Assembly: GCA_014526335.1 (NCBI GenBank)
Contig: JACTAT010000032.1
Coordinates: 1,107,026-1,171,025 of the forward strand
Source: Chrysaora quinquecirrha
Lineage: Eukaryota; Cnidaria; Scyphozoa; Semaeostomeae; Pelagiidae
Direction: 5' to 3'
DNA length: 64,000 bases
Shown: positions 38,801-50,239 of the stretch, piece by piece
Layout of the letters: each line of letters starts with the position of its first letter
Numbering within the stretch: the stretch's first letter is position 1
Program-made: the position numbers and the translations under genes
The notes under the pieces: generated by a model
Database searches by the model: none
Seen by the model: only the letters and a program-made list of their open reading frames with translations
What the model was told of the DNA's origin: nothing

Positions 38801-41800
38801 GATGCAAGCAGGCATTCACATCACAACGCATCCATGTAATTCTCAGTCGTAAGATATGACCAGAACGGAAGACGCAAGCAGGCATTCACATCACAATGCA
38901 TCCGTGCGATTCTTAGTTGTAAGACTTGACACGCACGGAAGACGAAAGCAAGCATTCACATCATAATGTATCTGTGTGATTCTTAGTCACAAAACTTGAC
39001 CAGTACAAAAGACGCAAGCAAGCATTCACATCACAACACATATGTGTGATTCTAAGTCGTTAGAATTGACTCGCATGGAAGACGCAAGCAGGAATTCACA
39101 TCATAATGCATCCGTAAGAATCTTAATCGTAAGACTTGAACAGCACAAAGGAAGCAAGCAAGCATAATGCATCCGTGGGATTCTTAGTCGTAAGACTTGA
39201 CCTGCATGCAAGATGCAAGCAAGCATTCACATCGTAATCAATCCGTGTGATTCTTAGTCGTAATACTTGAGCAGCATGGAAGACGTAAGCAAGCATTCAC
39301 ATCACAACGCATCTGTGCAATTCTTAGTTGCAAGACTTGACAAGTAAGGAAGACACAAGCAAGCATTCACATCATAATGCATCCATGTGATTCTTAGTCG
39401 TAAAACTTTACCCGCACGGAAGATCCAAGCAAGCATTCACATTATAATGCATCTGTGTGATTCTTAGTTGTAAGACTTGACCCGCACAGAAGACGCAAGC
39501 AAGCATTCACATCATAATGCATCTGTGCAATTCTTAGTCATAAGACTTGACCAGCAAGAAAGATGCAAGCAGGCATTCACATCATAATGCATCCGTGAGA
39601 ATCTTAGTCGTAAGACTTGACCATCACAGAAGACGCAAGCAAGCATAATACATCCGTGTAATTCTTTGTCAGAAGACTTGACCAGCATGGAAGATGCAAG
39701 CAGGCATTACAATCATAATGCATCCGTGCAATTCTTAGTCATAAGACTTGACCAGCAAGAAAGACGCAAGCAGGCATTCACATAATAATGCATCCATAAG
39801 AATCTTAGTCGTAAGACTTGACCATCACAGAAGACACAAGCAAGCATAATGCATTCCTGTAATTCTTAGTCATAAGACCTGACCAGCATGGAAGAAGCAA
39901 GCAGGCATTACCATCATAATGCATCCGTGTGATTCTTAGTCGTAAGACTTGAAAAGCACAGAAGATGCAAGCAAGCATAATGCATCTGTGTGATTCTTAG
40001 CCGTAAGAGTTGACCCACACAGAAGACGCAAGCAAGCATAATGCATCCAAGTGATTCTTAGTCGTAAGACTTGACCTGCACGGAAGATGCAAGCAAGCAT
40101 TCACATTGTAATCCATCCGTGTGATTCTTAGTCCTGAGACTTGAGCAGCATACAAGGCACAAGCAAGCATAATGCATCCGAGTGATTCTTAGTCGAAAGA
40201 CTTGAACAGTATGAAAGACGCAAGCAAGCATAATGCATCCGTGTGATTCTTAGTCATAAGACATGACCAGCACGGAAAACGCAAGCAGGCATGCACATCA
40301 CAACGCATCCATTTGATTCTTAGTCGCAAAGACTTGACCTGCATGGAAGATGCAAGCAATCATTCACATTGTAATCGATCCTTGTGATTCCTAGTCGTAA
40401 TACTTGAGCAGCATGCAAGATGCAAGCAAGCATAATGCATCCATGTGTTTCTTAGTCGCAAGACTTTATCGCATGGAAGTCGCAAGCAGGCATTCAGATC
40501 ACAACGCATCCGTGCGATTCTAAGTTGCAAGACTTGACCAGCACAGAAGACACAAGCAAGCATTCACATCATAATGCATCTGTGCAATTCTTAGTCATAA
40601 GACTTGACCAGCAAGAATGACGCAAGACAGCATTAACATCATAATGCATCCTATAATTCTTAGTCATAAAACTTGACCAGTACAAAAGACGCAAGCAAGC
40701 ATAATGCATTAATGTGATTCTTAGTCGTAAGACTTGACCAGCACTGAAGATGGAAGCAGGCATCCACATCATAATGCATCCGTGTGATTCTTAAACGTAA
40801 GACTTGACCCGCACAGCAAATGCAAGCAAGCATAATGCATCCGAGTGATTCTTAGTCCTAAGACTTGTCCGCACAGAAGACGCAAGCAGGCATACACATC
40901 ACAATGCATCCTTGTAATTCTTAGTCGTAAGACATGACCAGCACTGAAGACACAAGCAAGCATTCACATTATTATGCATCCGTGTGATTCTTAGTCATAA
41001 GACCTGACCCGCGTGGAAGACGCAAGCAGGCATTCACATCATAATGCATCCGTAAGAATCTTAGTCGTCAGACTTGACCAGCAAAGAAGACGCAAGCAAG
41101 CATAATGCATCTGTGTAATTCTTTGTCAGAAGACTTGCCAGCATGGAAGATGCAAGCAGGCATTGCCATCATAATGCATCCGTGTCATTCTTAGTCGTAA
41201 GACTTGAAAAGCACAGAAGACCCAAGCAAGCATAATGCATCTGTGTGATTCTTAGTCATAAGACTTGAACAACACAGAAGACCCAAGCAAGCATAATGCA
41301 TCCAAGTGATTCTTAGTCGTAAGACTTGAACAGCATGCAAGATGCAAGCAAGCATAATGCATCCGAGTGATTCTTGGTCGTAAGACTTGACCGCATGGAA
41401 GACGCAAGCAGGCATACACAACACAACGCATCCTCGTGATTCTTAGTCGTAAGACATGACCAGCACGGAAGACACAAGCAAGCATTCACATTATTATGCA
41501 TCCGTGTGATTCTTAGTCATAAGACCTGACCCGCGTAGAAGACGCAGGCAGGCATTCACATCATAATGCATCCGTAAGAATCTTAGTCGTCAGACTTGAC
41601 CAGCAAAGAAGACGCAAGCAAGCATAATGCATCTGTGTAATTCTTTGTCAGAAGACTTGCCAGGATGGAAGATGCAAGCAGGCATTACCATCATAATGCA
41701 TCCGTGTCATTCTTAGTCGTAAGACTTGAAAAGCACAGAAGATGCAAGCAAGCATAATGCATCTGTGTGATTCTTAGTCATAAGACTTGAACAACACAGA

Positions 41801-43958
41801 AGACCAAAGCAAGCATAATGCATCCAAGTGATTCTTAGTCGTAAGACATGAACAGCATGCAAGACGCAAGCAAGCATAATGCATCCGTGTGATTCTTAGT
41901 CATAAGACTTGACCAGCACGGAAAACGCAAGCAGGCATGCACATAATAATGCATCCGTGTGATTCGTTGTCGCAAGACTTGAACGCACAGAAGATGCAAG
42001 CAGGCATTCACATCACAACGCATCCATGTAATTCTCAGTCGTAAGATATGACCAGAACGGAAGACGCAAGCAGGCATTCACATCACAATGCATCCGTGCG
42101 ATTCTTAGTTGTAAGACTTGACAAGCACGGAAGATACAAGCAAGCATTCACATCATCATGCATCTGTGAGAATCTTAGTCGCAAGACTTGACCATCACAG
42201 AAGACGCAAGCAAGCATAATGCATCCGTGTAACTCTTTGTCAGAAGACTTGACCAGCAAGAAAGACGCAAGCAGGCATTCACATAATAATGCATCCATAA
42301 GAATCTTAGTCGTAAGACTTGACCATCACAGAAGACGCAAGCAAGCATAATGCATCCGTGTAATTCTTAGTCAAAAGACCTGACCAGCATGGAAGAAGCA
42401 AGCAGGCATTACCATCATAATGCATCCGTGTGATTCTTAGTCGTAAGACTTGAAAAGCACAGAAGACGCAAGCAAGCATAATGCATCCAAGTGATTCTTA
42501 GTCGTAAGACTTGACCTGCATGGAAGATGCAAGCAAGCATTCACATTGTAATCCATCCGTTTGATTCTTAGTCCTAAGACTTGAGCAGCATGGAAGGCAC
42601 AAGCAAGCATGATGCATCCGAGTGATTCTTAGTCGAAAGACTTGAACAGCATGGAAGACGCAAGCAAGCATAATGCATCCGTGTGATTCTTAGACATAAG
42701 ACTTGACCAGCAGGGAAAACGCAAGCAGGCATGCACATCACAACGCATCCATTTGATTCTTAGTCGCAAAGACTTGACCTGCATGGAAGATGCAAGCAAT
42801 CATTCACATTGTAATCGATCCGTGTGATTCTTAGTCGTAATACTTGAGCAGCATGCAAGATGCAAGCAAGCATAATGCATCCATGTGTTTCTTAGTCTCA
42901 AGACTTGACCGCATGGAAGTCGCAAGCAGGCATTCAGATCACAACGCATCCGTGCGATTCTAAGTTGCAAGACTTGACCAGCACAGAAGACACAAGCAAG
43001 CATTCACATCATAATGCATCTGTGCAATTCTTAGTCATAAGACTTGACCAACAAGAAAGACGCAAGACAGCATTAACATCATAGTGCATCCATGTAATTC
43101 TTAGTAATAAAACTTGACCAGTACAAAAGACGCAAGCAAGCATAATGCATTAATGGGATTCTTAGTCGTAAGACTTGACCAGCACTGAAGATGGAAGCAG
43201 GCATCCACATCATAATGCATCCGTGTGATTCTTAAACGTAAGACTTGACCCGCAAAGCAAATGCAAGCAAGCATAATGCATCCAAGTGATTCTTAGTCTT
43301 AAGACTTGACCAGCACGGAAGACACAAGCAAGCATTCACATTATTATGCATCCGTGTGATTCTTAGTCATAAGACCTGCCCCGTGTGGAAGACGCAAGCA
43401 GGCATTCACATCATAATGCATCCGTAAGAATCTTAGTCGTCAGACTTGACCAGCAAAGGAGACGCAAGCAAGCATAATGCATCGGTGTAATTCTTTGTCA
43501 GAAGACTTGCCAGCATGGAAGATGCAAGTAGGCATTACAATCATAATGCATCCGTGTCATTCTTAGTCGTAAGACCTGAAAAGCACAGAAGATGCAAGCA
43601 AGCATAATGCATCTGTGTGATTCTTAGTCATAAGACTTGAACCACACAGAAGACCCAAGGAAGCATAATGCATCCAAGTGATTCTTAGTCGTAAGACTTG
43701 AACAGCATGCAAGACACAAGAGAGCATAATGCATCCGTGTGATTCTTAGTCATAAGACTTGACAAGCCCGGAAAACACAAGCAGGCATGCACATAATAAT
43801 GCATCCGTGTGATTCGTAGTCGCAAGACTTGACCGCACGGAAGATGCAAGCAGGCATTCACATCACAACGCATCCATGTAATTCTCAGTCGTAAGATATG
43901 ACCAGAACGGAAGACGCAAGCTGGCATTCACATCACAATGCATCCGTGCGATTCTTAG
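29841..43958. repeat. 70/61-bp satellite array, block III
   Basis: The same monomer family, about 214 copies by estimate, with a partly different set of variants from block I. It has its own higher-order repeats: the variant CAGATCACAACGCATCCGTG recurs near 31,652, 32,640, 35,150, 37,892, 40,494 and 42,936, spaced 988 to 2,742 bp. A 7,854-bp register links 32,5xx-34,4xx with 40,3xx-42,2xx. The array stops cleanly after ATTCTTAG at 43,958 against BEL retrotransposon sequence. No gene is seen. Confidence 0.95.
35016..37757. repeat. 2,742-bp higher-order unit of block III
   Basis: Monomers from about 35,016 onward recur at 37,758 onward with the same order of variants. The offset is 2,742 bp both near 35,150/37,892 and near 36,143/38,885. 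Shorter or rearranged versions occur around 30.5-32.7 kb and 40.4-43.9 kb. Confidence 0.75.
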
Positions 43959-44033
43959 CAGTCTCCTTACTTGGCTCTTCAGCCTCTGCAATGACACATT
44001 ATAATTGGAGGGCAAAGGTTTATGACCTAGCTT

Positions 44034-46206
44034 CTAAGGGAGTCCTACAGAGTACCTTTCCCCTGAAAAAGAAACATTATCCAGAACACTTTCATAAACG
44101 TTGTCCTCTTCACGTATACCCAGGCTATCTAAGTCCCACAATTTATTTAACTTAGTTTCTATCTCCTGCTTCTCAGTTTTTGTAAAACTGAGTTGAGAAT
44201 CAATACAAAAATTGATATTACAATCAGAATAACCAGGTTTCTCACCTTGCAATGGTCCAGATAGCACCCAGCCCAGGCTTGTCTTCACTGCAACCGGCTC
44301 TTGAGGCCCCCCTCGTATCGTTTCCTCCTCTTGGAAAGACCAGAACCAATCAGAACCTATGAGACAATCTATATCCAAGGTTTCATTATCACTGCAAACA
44401 TTAGAAAACCAAATATTCTTTAAATGCATGTAATTTTTCTTAAGAACTTCAATGTGGACATTTTGGATAGCAGAGATATCTTCCACGACAAAGGCCTCTA
44501 TTTTAACATTCTTCCTTCCATTTAGGGACCCTAGGGACAACTCCACAATATCTCTCATAGCATTGTCTGCTTCACTGCTCCCAAATACCTTGATTCCAAG
44601 ATGTTCACTCCTCACTGGCCTCAATCCTAATTTGCTAACAGCCTTGGCCGTGATGAAAGATCTGTGGCTGCCTGTATCGAATAATACTCTCACCTTCCAC
44701 TCTCGGTTGCCATTCACCATGGCTAAGGCTGTTTGCAGGGCCACTGTCCCATCTGTACCAGTGCTACCTACCCATGCAGTTGCACTAGGATCAAGAGAAG
44801 GTGCAGGTGCGCCAGGCTTAGGCTGCGTTTCCTTAGGAGGGGCTAGGCCAGGGCAAATTGCGCAGTGATGATTTCCCCTTCTACATAGCTTGCAATCTAC
44901 TTTAGATCTACATTTGAAGGACCTATGGCCATTTCTTAAGCAACTAAAGCATCTAGCTTGTTTAATTAGAATACTCTTACGCTCATCAATGTCCTGGATC
45001 TTCTGACATTCCTCTGAGACATGCTCTTGTTCTTGACAAAACACACAACTCTTCTTTGTTTCTTTCCCAGTGTTAGTCACCAAAGCCGAAGCCGTAGCAG
45101 GTTTGCCTTGCTGTCTAGGCCGATACTGTTGCTGCTGATGGTCAGATCTCCTTCCCTGCTGCTGATTTTGACTCTGGAGGATAGGAAAATGCCCTTCCAA
45201 CACATCGACCTCCTTCTCCAGTGCCGCCAACATGTCATCCAAATTCCACTCGAGATGATTCACACCAAAACGCATCATGTTGTTTCGCAAATTCTCCGGG
45301 ATTTTCCCCATCAGCACAGGCACAACAACACTCGAATAAGTTTCCTTCTTGATTCCCTGTGACTCCATGGCACGAAACTTCGTCTCAATTTGATCGTAAA
45401 GTGTTCTAAGCCTTTGAGCCGATTTTTCATTGTAGACAGGGGGTAAATTGATAAGATCATTTATGTGGGCTCTTTGAATAACCCCCGGTTTGGCGTATCG
45501 TTTCTCAAGCTGCTGAATGGCTGACTCATAATTAGCATCCGTGAGCGGAAACCCTGAGACGACACTCCTTGTGGGCTCTTCTAAGTAACTACGCAGGTAT
45601 TTGAATTTATCAACCTGTGCAAGTTGTTCATCATCGTGAACCGCGCTTCGGAAGCCGTCCCAGAACTCCTGCCACTCTGTTATTTTCCCGAGAATTTTTC
45701 AGCTCCAGTTTAGGCAGTTTAACCCTGCGTCTGTCCTTCTGCCCTGAAGAGTTTGAGTTCAAGGAGACGTTGGTTAAATTGGAATTTAAACTTTCAAGAG
45801 AATTACTCCTCCTTACCGATTCTGCCTCTGCTTCAAAGTTATCTGCCTGTTCCGACTGTGAAACTCGTCGATTTCCAGATGAAACCACTGACCTTGTGTC
45901 CATCTTCTCTCCCAAGGCACTTTCTAAGGCGACCAGGCCGTATGTGACTCTTTCCATGATTTCGCTTGCTTCGTCGGCTTCTTTATCACAAGCTTCTTCG
46001 TTCGCTAATTCAGCCATCATCGCCAAGATATCTTTATCTAACACTTTAAGAATATCAGATTTTTCCCTCAAGCTGATCTGGTACTGTTTTAGCCTTAACT
46101 CATCCGCATCCTCTTGTTTTAGGATATCCTCAACTTTGTTTAGCAACTTCGTCGTGGCTCCTCTTTGAGACTTTCGCTCCTTTTTTATCTTCTCCAAGTT
46201 ATCCAT
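44034..46206 (-). pseudogene. BEL-type gag and retropepsin-like protease
   Basis: The protein starts at the ATG at 46,206 with a long charged helical region (MDNLEKIKKERKSQRG) and a serine-rich linker. The DUF1759-like gag segment follows in another frame; the break is one base in an A run at about 45,693. The stretch to 44,034 is then open. It holds three cysteine-rich knuckles (C-V-F-C, C-F-S-C and C-K-L-C types, about 45,050-44,860) and a DUF1758/A16-type aspartic protease with LFDTGSH (about 44,680) and DCLIGSDWFW (about 44,360). A stop at 44,034-44,036 interrupts the frame, but the same frame stays open to the satellite edge at 43,959, so this stop looks like a single nonsense change. 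Confidence 0.85.
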
Positions 46207-46232
46207 CTTTATATATCCCTAGTTTACTCAAT

Positions 46233-46252
46233 CCGGTTCGGTCGGTGGACCA
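46233..46252 (-). promoter_or_regulatory. Candidate tRNA primer-binding site
   Basis: Two bases inside the LTR edge the minus strand reads TGGTCCACCGACCGAACCGG. A TGG start just inside the 5' LTR is the expected form of a site complementary to a tRNA 3' CCA end. I did not identify the tRNA. Confidence 0.5.
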
Positions 46253-46254
46253 TA

Positions 46255-46686
46255 TGTAAAGAATAGCTCTTTTCTGCACTGGTTCTGGATTATTTATCAA
46301 CCAGAGATACTCCAAATAAAAGACAAACTTGAATATTTCCACGTACAAATTCTCAATTCAACATAACTCTAGATAACCTTCGAAAATCTAAAGACTAATG
46401 ACTAATGTTAAAGGTATAAGCATGTTACAACAAGGAAATACCACATACAAAATAACCAATCACAAAATTGAATAGAAAGGACTTGAACCAATCAGATTCT
46501 TACAACAATATTATGCTAATTCCTTGACGCAAATACATGTTTCACTGATTAATCAGATTCCTGTTTCGTATTCAGATCGAGGTTCTTACGCACATAAGTT
46601 AAATACAAGTAACAAACAAGAATGAGTAATAGAAAAGTCAACAAGAATAATAGTAATGCTGCTGCGCGTGTGGGGTTTTCCCGACA
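46255..46686 (-). repeat. BEL-type long terminal repeat (432 bp)
   Basis: On the minus strand the segment begins TGTCGGGAAAACCCC and ends CTTTACA, giving the canonical TGT...ACA ends. The outer edge at 46,686 is also the point where coding sequence of the Penelope-like element stops. The second LTR is not in the window, so the boundary rests on the end sequences and the disrupted host element. A TATAAAAGG word lies just outside, in the Penelope-like element, and is not counted as its promoter. Confidence 0.65.
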
Positions 46687-48410
46687 ACTGCCTTTTATAC
46701 TATAAAGATGTTTATTTATGCCCAAATACTCTCTAGATCGAACCATGAGGTGGTGAGAAGTTCTCACATAGTACAAGGCAATTGCAGCCATGACACGTGA
46801 ATTTTTAAAGGATCATGGAGCAAGTTTAAGGTGGGATTTTATCTTTGAAAGGAAAGAAAGAGGAAATGCGTTTGGGTTGTGTAAAAGCAATATTAGTTTT
46901 GATTTCAGGATAACACTGATTAAGCAGGCAAGTCAAGTTAGTCCTAGTTAGTGGGCTGTAATGGCCCAAAACCGGCAAGCAAAATGGAAAAGACGGTTTA
47001 TTGGGACTGAACATTTTTAAGAAATGTTTTTATAACTGAGTCAACAACATTAGTGCGACAGCAATTGAGTTTAAGAATGACTTTCATGCAACTGATTTCA
47101 AGATGTAAGGTAACATATGAAGAACAAATACAAAAAGCATGATAGATTAGAACTTTAACTTTATTAGGTGCCATGCTAGCAAAATCAATTTAAAGACCAG
47201 TAAAATTTTTTTTAAGATACGAGCTTGCTGAGAAGCTGTTAGTGCTTTCATGAGTGATGAGAACATCAAGAAATGGTAACGTATTGTTCGCTTCAAGTTT
47301 CATGGTGAAAGAAATATTTGAATGTTGTTCAAGAAAATATCATAGATGTATCTGCAATAGTAATCAATTTGATAAATATTTTGTTCCGAGGTGTTCATGA
47401 AAATGTAGGCAAGTGAAAGTCCAAGGGGCGAATCCATGGCCATTCCATCAATTTGATCATAAAGATCACAATATAAAAACAAAGTGATTCTCTTTAACTG
47501 ACAGTTTAAGAAAATCTTGGAATTGGAAGCGGTTGAAAGAACAGTCATTGTGCTTGATGGTTTGAGATTTGGAAAATAGCATTCCAGTACAAAGTTCAAT
47601 GGTTTTGTCACGGGGTATATTGGTGAACAGGCTATAGATATCAATATAGATTTGGCCATAGAGAGAATCATTAGGGTTAGGTTGAGTTATTTAAGATGCA
47701 AAGGAAAAGGAGTTTTTTTACAGAAAAGTCATAACAAGTAGGAGGTTGGAGAATAGGAATCAGAAATTTAGCTTATTTTTAGTTATATGTACAAAAGGCA
47801 GAAAAAATAGGACCACCTGGACAATTAGGTTTTCAAACTTCAGGTAAGCCATAAAAAATGCCAGGATTACTACTGGATGGACATAGTTCCTTATAGACAG
47901 AATCCATGATAAATTTTTGTTTAAGAAACTTGTGCCAAAGAAAGCCAACAAGTTTATTTTCACCTTAGAAAGATAAAAAAAATGTCATTGTCAAATGTAG
48001 AAAAATTAGACGAGTCAGTGAGGAGCGCTTAAATGTGGTTAACGTAATCAGAATGGTTGAGAAGTAGAACACCATAGACTTTACCAGGCTGACGAATGAC
48101 GATTTCTTTGTGTCTAGAAAGGCTCTTCAAAGCAGAAAGTTCAGCTTTACTTATATTGAGAGGTAATTGTTTAGAGTCAAAAGACAAAAAGGAGGAAAGA
48201 GCAATGCTTTTGAGCTGTTTTCTGATGAAGTTAAAATTAATGTTATCTTCAATTTACCTATGAGTTCATGGGTTGGTTTCTCCAAAGGTATAAGAAAAGA
48301 GCAATATCTAAACCTATTAGATATGATGTTTAATTTAAGCCTGCGAGAAAGAGCCTTCTTTTCAATAACATTAAGACTATAGGATGAAAAATTGAAAGAT
48401 GACTTTATCA
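46687..48410 (-). pseudogene. Penelope-like element 1, RT and GIY-YIG endonuclease, decayed
   Basis: Read on the minus strand and allowing many shifts and stops, the usual order appears. An N-terminal S-S-Y-S-L-N-x-x-E-K-K-A-L-S-R-R-L segment lies near 48,370-48,310. An RT fingers remnant lies near 48,120-48,060, a degraded F-Y-G-L-P-x-x-H-K region near 47,850, motif B as DGMAMDSPLGLSLAYIFM near 47,440-47,390, and a damaged motif C (RYIYDIF for R-Y-V-D-D-I-F) near 47,340. The linker PKRISSFFPFKDKIPP is near 46,870, and the endonuclease start C-x-x-C then SHHLMVRSREYLGINK is at 46,800-46,705. The BEL LTR replaces the rest from 46,686. Both RT aspartates and the frame are damaged, so it is inactive. 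Confidence 0.82.
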
Positions 48411-49190
48411 GGATTTATACCAGTCCTAAGGTATTCTTGAGGCTTTCATTTTTTTGGTGAATTAAGTATTATGAAGTGCTTAAGAGTTTAAAGGGTAAAT
48501 GAAGTTAATCAGATATAATCAAACAAAGAAAAAGAATTACGACACTTTACATTTACTTTGACTGATGATGGACCTTCGAATTGCCCAAAACGTATCAAAA
48601 TTGATGTGTCAAATTAAGTTACTAATGACTGAGTAATTAACCATGGATTTGTCATGAAATATGTAAAATGAACAACTCAAATTTGTTCTTCATATAATTC
48701 TTCATTCTCAAATTGATTTTCGTTTCTAAAGGAAAACAGATACTTGTACAACAACTGAAGATAGAAGAAACTGATAAACGATACTTTTATTACAGTAGAA
48801 GAAAGAAGAAGCTTTTTAAGAACAACATAGTTTTTCACAGAATCAACTTGTAGTGATATGAAAAATTATTTTACTCAATCATAATATTTTACAACTGAAT
48901 GCTTCGTAATATGTCTTTGTTTTCTGTATAAAATAATTCCAATTATGACTCTATTAACCTATTATGATTCTATCAAACACAAAATTATGACTTTCAAACA
49001 GAGGCAAAAGAGCAATAGAGAGTGCATCTTGTGTTCCAACTGAACAAGTGTTCCAACTGAACAGAGGAATCAAGATGAAACAAAGATGATGCTTTGGCCA
49101 GGCTGAGGTCAAATAAATAGATGAACAGAAAGTAGGTACGGTAACTACAAAACCTGATCATGAACAAGATCATGAACTCTTAATAAATTC
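48411..49190. other. AT-rich stretch without a gene; one hammerhead-like motif
   Basis: No coding signal is seen. At 48,562-48,592 the plus strand reads CTGATGATGGACCTTCGAAT followed by TGCCCAAAACG, described separately. The rest may be untranslated sequence of the neighbouring Penelope-like element or old decayed repeat. Confidence 0.5.
48562..48592 (+). ncRNA. Degenerate hammerhead ribozyme-like motif
   Basis: The plus strand has the core CTGATGA, then TGGACC, a TTCG loop and a poorly paired second arm, then AAAACG. Penelope-like elements are known to carry hammerhead motifs of this style. Here stem II no longer pairs well and the orientation is opposite to the adjacent element, so it may belong to another, lost copy. 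Confidence 0.35.
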
Positions 49191-49815
49191 AATTTTTGCA
49201 CTATTAATAATTTAAAAAGCCATACAAGGCAAGTTGCTTGGGAGGAATAATTGTTTTGACAAGAGATAATATCACAAAACTTTCTGTTTTGGTAAAACTT
49301 ATAATAAACAATGCCCTTTTGAACAAGGAAGACAATTTCATTGTTTTTACAGTTTACAAATCCCCTGAAAACTGCGCATTTTTGACTCAGAAATAAATGG
49401 AATAGATATGTTAAAAAAGGCTTTTTATACTGTCATGGAGAATTTCGTAGAAACCAATTTCTTCATGGGCAGGGATTTTATTGCATCAACGGCTGAAATG
49501 AATAATTTCATATTGAATGATAATAAAGATTATCTTACTGTGTTAATTCATTCAACACGCCACTGAAAATTTAGACCAAAATGAAAAAAAACTGTTTTCA
49601 TTAAGCAGAATATTTAACATACCTATTCTGAAGAGGGGTAACAGTGGGGATCCCCAGGGTAATGTCACTTAAGCTCCTGGTGGACAAGGTTGTGTTGTGA
49701 ATTATTTGTTAGTTAATTCTTGGTTATTTAATAGTATAGGTCAATTTAAGGTCATTCAAGAACAGATATAGATCATTTTCCAATCATTACCCTAATACAA
49801 TATAAAGGTCAAACA
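49190..49815 (+). pseudogene. LINE AP-endonuclease remnant
   Basis: Pieces of an endonuclease domain are readable in shifting plus-strand frames: LGGIIVLTRDNITKLSVLVK (about 49,238-49,295), FIVFTVYKSPEN, EINGIDMLKKAFYTVMENFV (from about 49,395), FFMGRDFIASTAEMNNFI (the G-D-F-N-A-R-T-A type catalytic strand with changes), then GGQGCVVNYLLVNSWLFNSI (about 49,682-49,741) and a final D-H-F-P-I-like string. The order and spacing fit an AP-type endonuclease of a LINE. Stops and shifts are frequent, and no reverse transcriptase follows. Confidence 0.6.
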
Positions 49816-50090
49816 ACAGATCAGATAGTTTGCATACAATTGATCTGAAAATTAAAAGCCAAATTTCAATTAGAATGTGGTAGGAGCGGAAATTTGTGCT
49901 AAAAACTTGAGCATAATCTCTAATTGGTTATTTTTCAATGGCTAAGCTGATTGGTGGTCAAATACAATAGCATCCCAGAAGGACGACTACTTTGATACTA
50001 ACACATGTTCATTTGTTATTAGAAAAAAAACTAAACCATGCATAAAGAACAATATGGTTCCCTTGACTTTTATACTTCATTGCTAAGATA
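49816..50090. other. No recognisable feature
   Basis: AT-rich sequence between the LINE endonuclease remnant and a short minisatellite. I see no coding signal or structure. Confidence 0.5.
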
Positions 50091-50091
50091 G

Positions 50092-50205
50092 CAGGTCGTT
50101 TCAGGTCGTTTCAGCCTCAATTCCATTTTTGACAGCTTGTTTCATGTCGTTTCAGGTGGTTTCAGGTTGTTTCAGCTGGTGTCAGGTCGTTTCAGGTTGT
50201 GTTAA
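50092..50205. repeat. 10-bp minisatellite (GGTCGTTTCA type)
   Basis: Imperfect 10-bp units related to GGTCGTTTCA run from 50,092 to about 50,205 with a 30-bp gap in the middle. It lies just upstream of the SWIM-YqaJ coding remnant. Other elements in this window carry 10-bp minisatellites at their ends, so this may be a terminal repeat of a foldback-style transposon; no inverted partner was found. Confidence 0.7.
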
Positions 50206-50239
50206 CTTTTATAAATTATGCAGTGCTAAAGCACTCAAA

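Larger units (their letters stand above)
43959..46686 (-). mobile_element. BEL/Pao-type LTR retrotransposon, truncated
   Basis: On the minus strand the order is LTR (46,686-46,255), possible primer-binding site, gag, zinc knuckles and aspartic protease. The element is lost at 43,959 just before where reverse transcriptase should begin, and satellite follows at once. RT, RNase H, integrase and the second LTR are missing. It sits within the 3' part of a Penelope-like element whose coding sequence resumes at 46,687. Confidence 0.85.

Noticed and set aside
1..43958. Many minus-strand open frames of 60-119 codons with repeated cysteine-rich sequence
   Set aside because: They arise from the satellite. 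Each monomer is 1 mod 3 in length and has one stop in one minus-strand frame, so any frame stays open for up to about three monomers. Length, spacing and sequence follow the repeat and no start signal is shared.
1..43958. CENP-B box in the satellite
   Set aside because: No sequence close to the CENP-B box consensus was seen in the monomers, so a centromere role cannot be argued from this.
44452..44868. Plus-strand open frame opposite the BEL protease
   Set aside because: It is the antisense shadow of a conserved minus-strand coding region, as are the plus-strand frames at 45,021-45,362 and 45,617-46,168.
46549..46791. Small membrane protein with one hydrophobic segment on the minus strand
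   Set aside because: The N-terminal half is the GIY-YIG start of the Penelope-like element and the hydrophobic half is BEL LTR sequence read across the insertion junction.
46255..46795. A 541-bp LTR ending CATGACA
   Set aside because: The extra 109 bp beyond 46,686 encode recognisable Penelope-like endonuclease, so the nearer ACA end is preferred.
48167..48382. Plus-strand 71-codon frame
   Set aside because: It is antisense to the N-terminal RT region of Penelope-like element 1.
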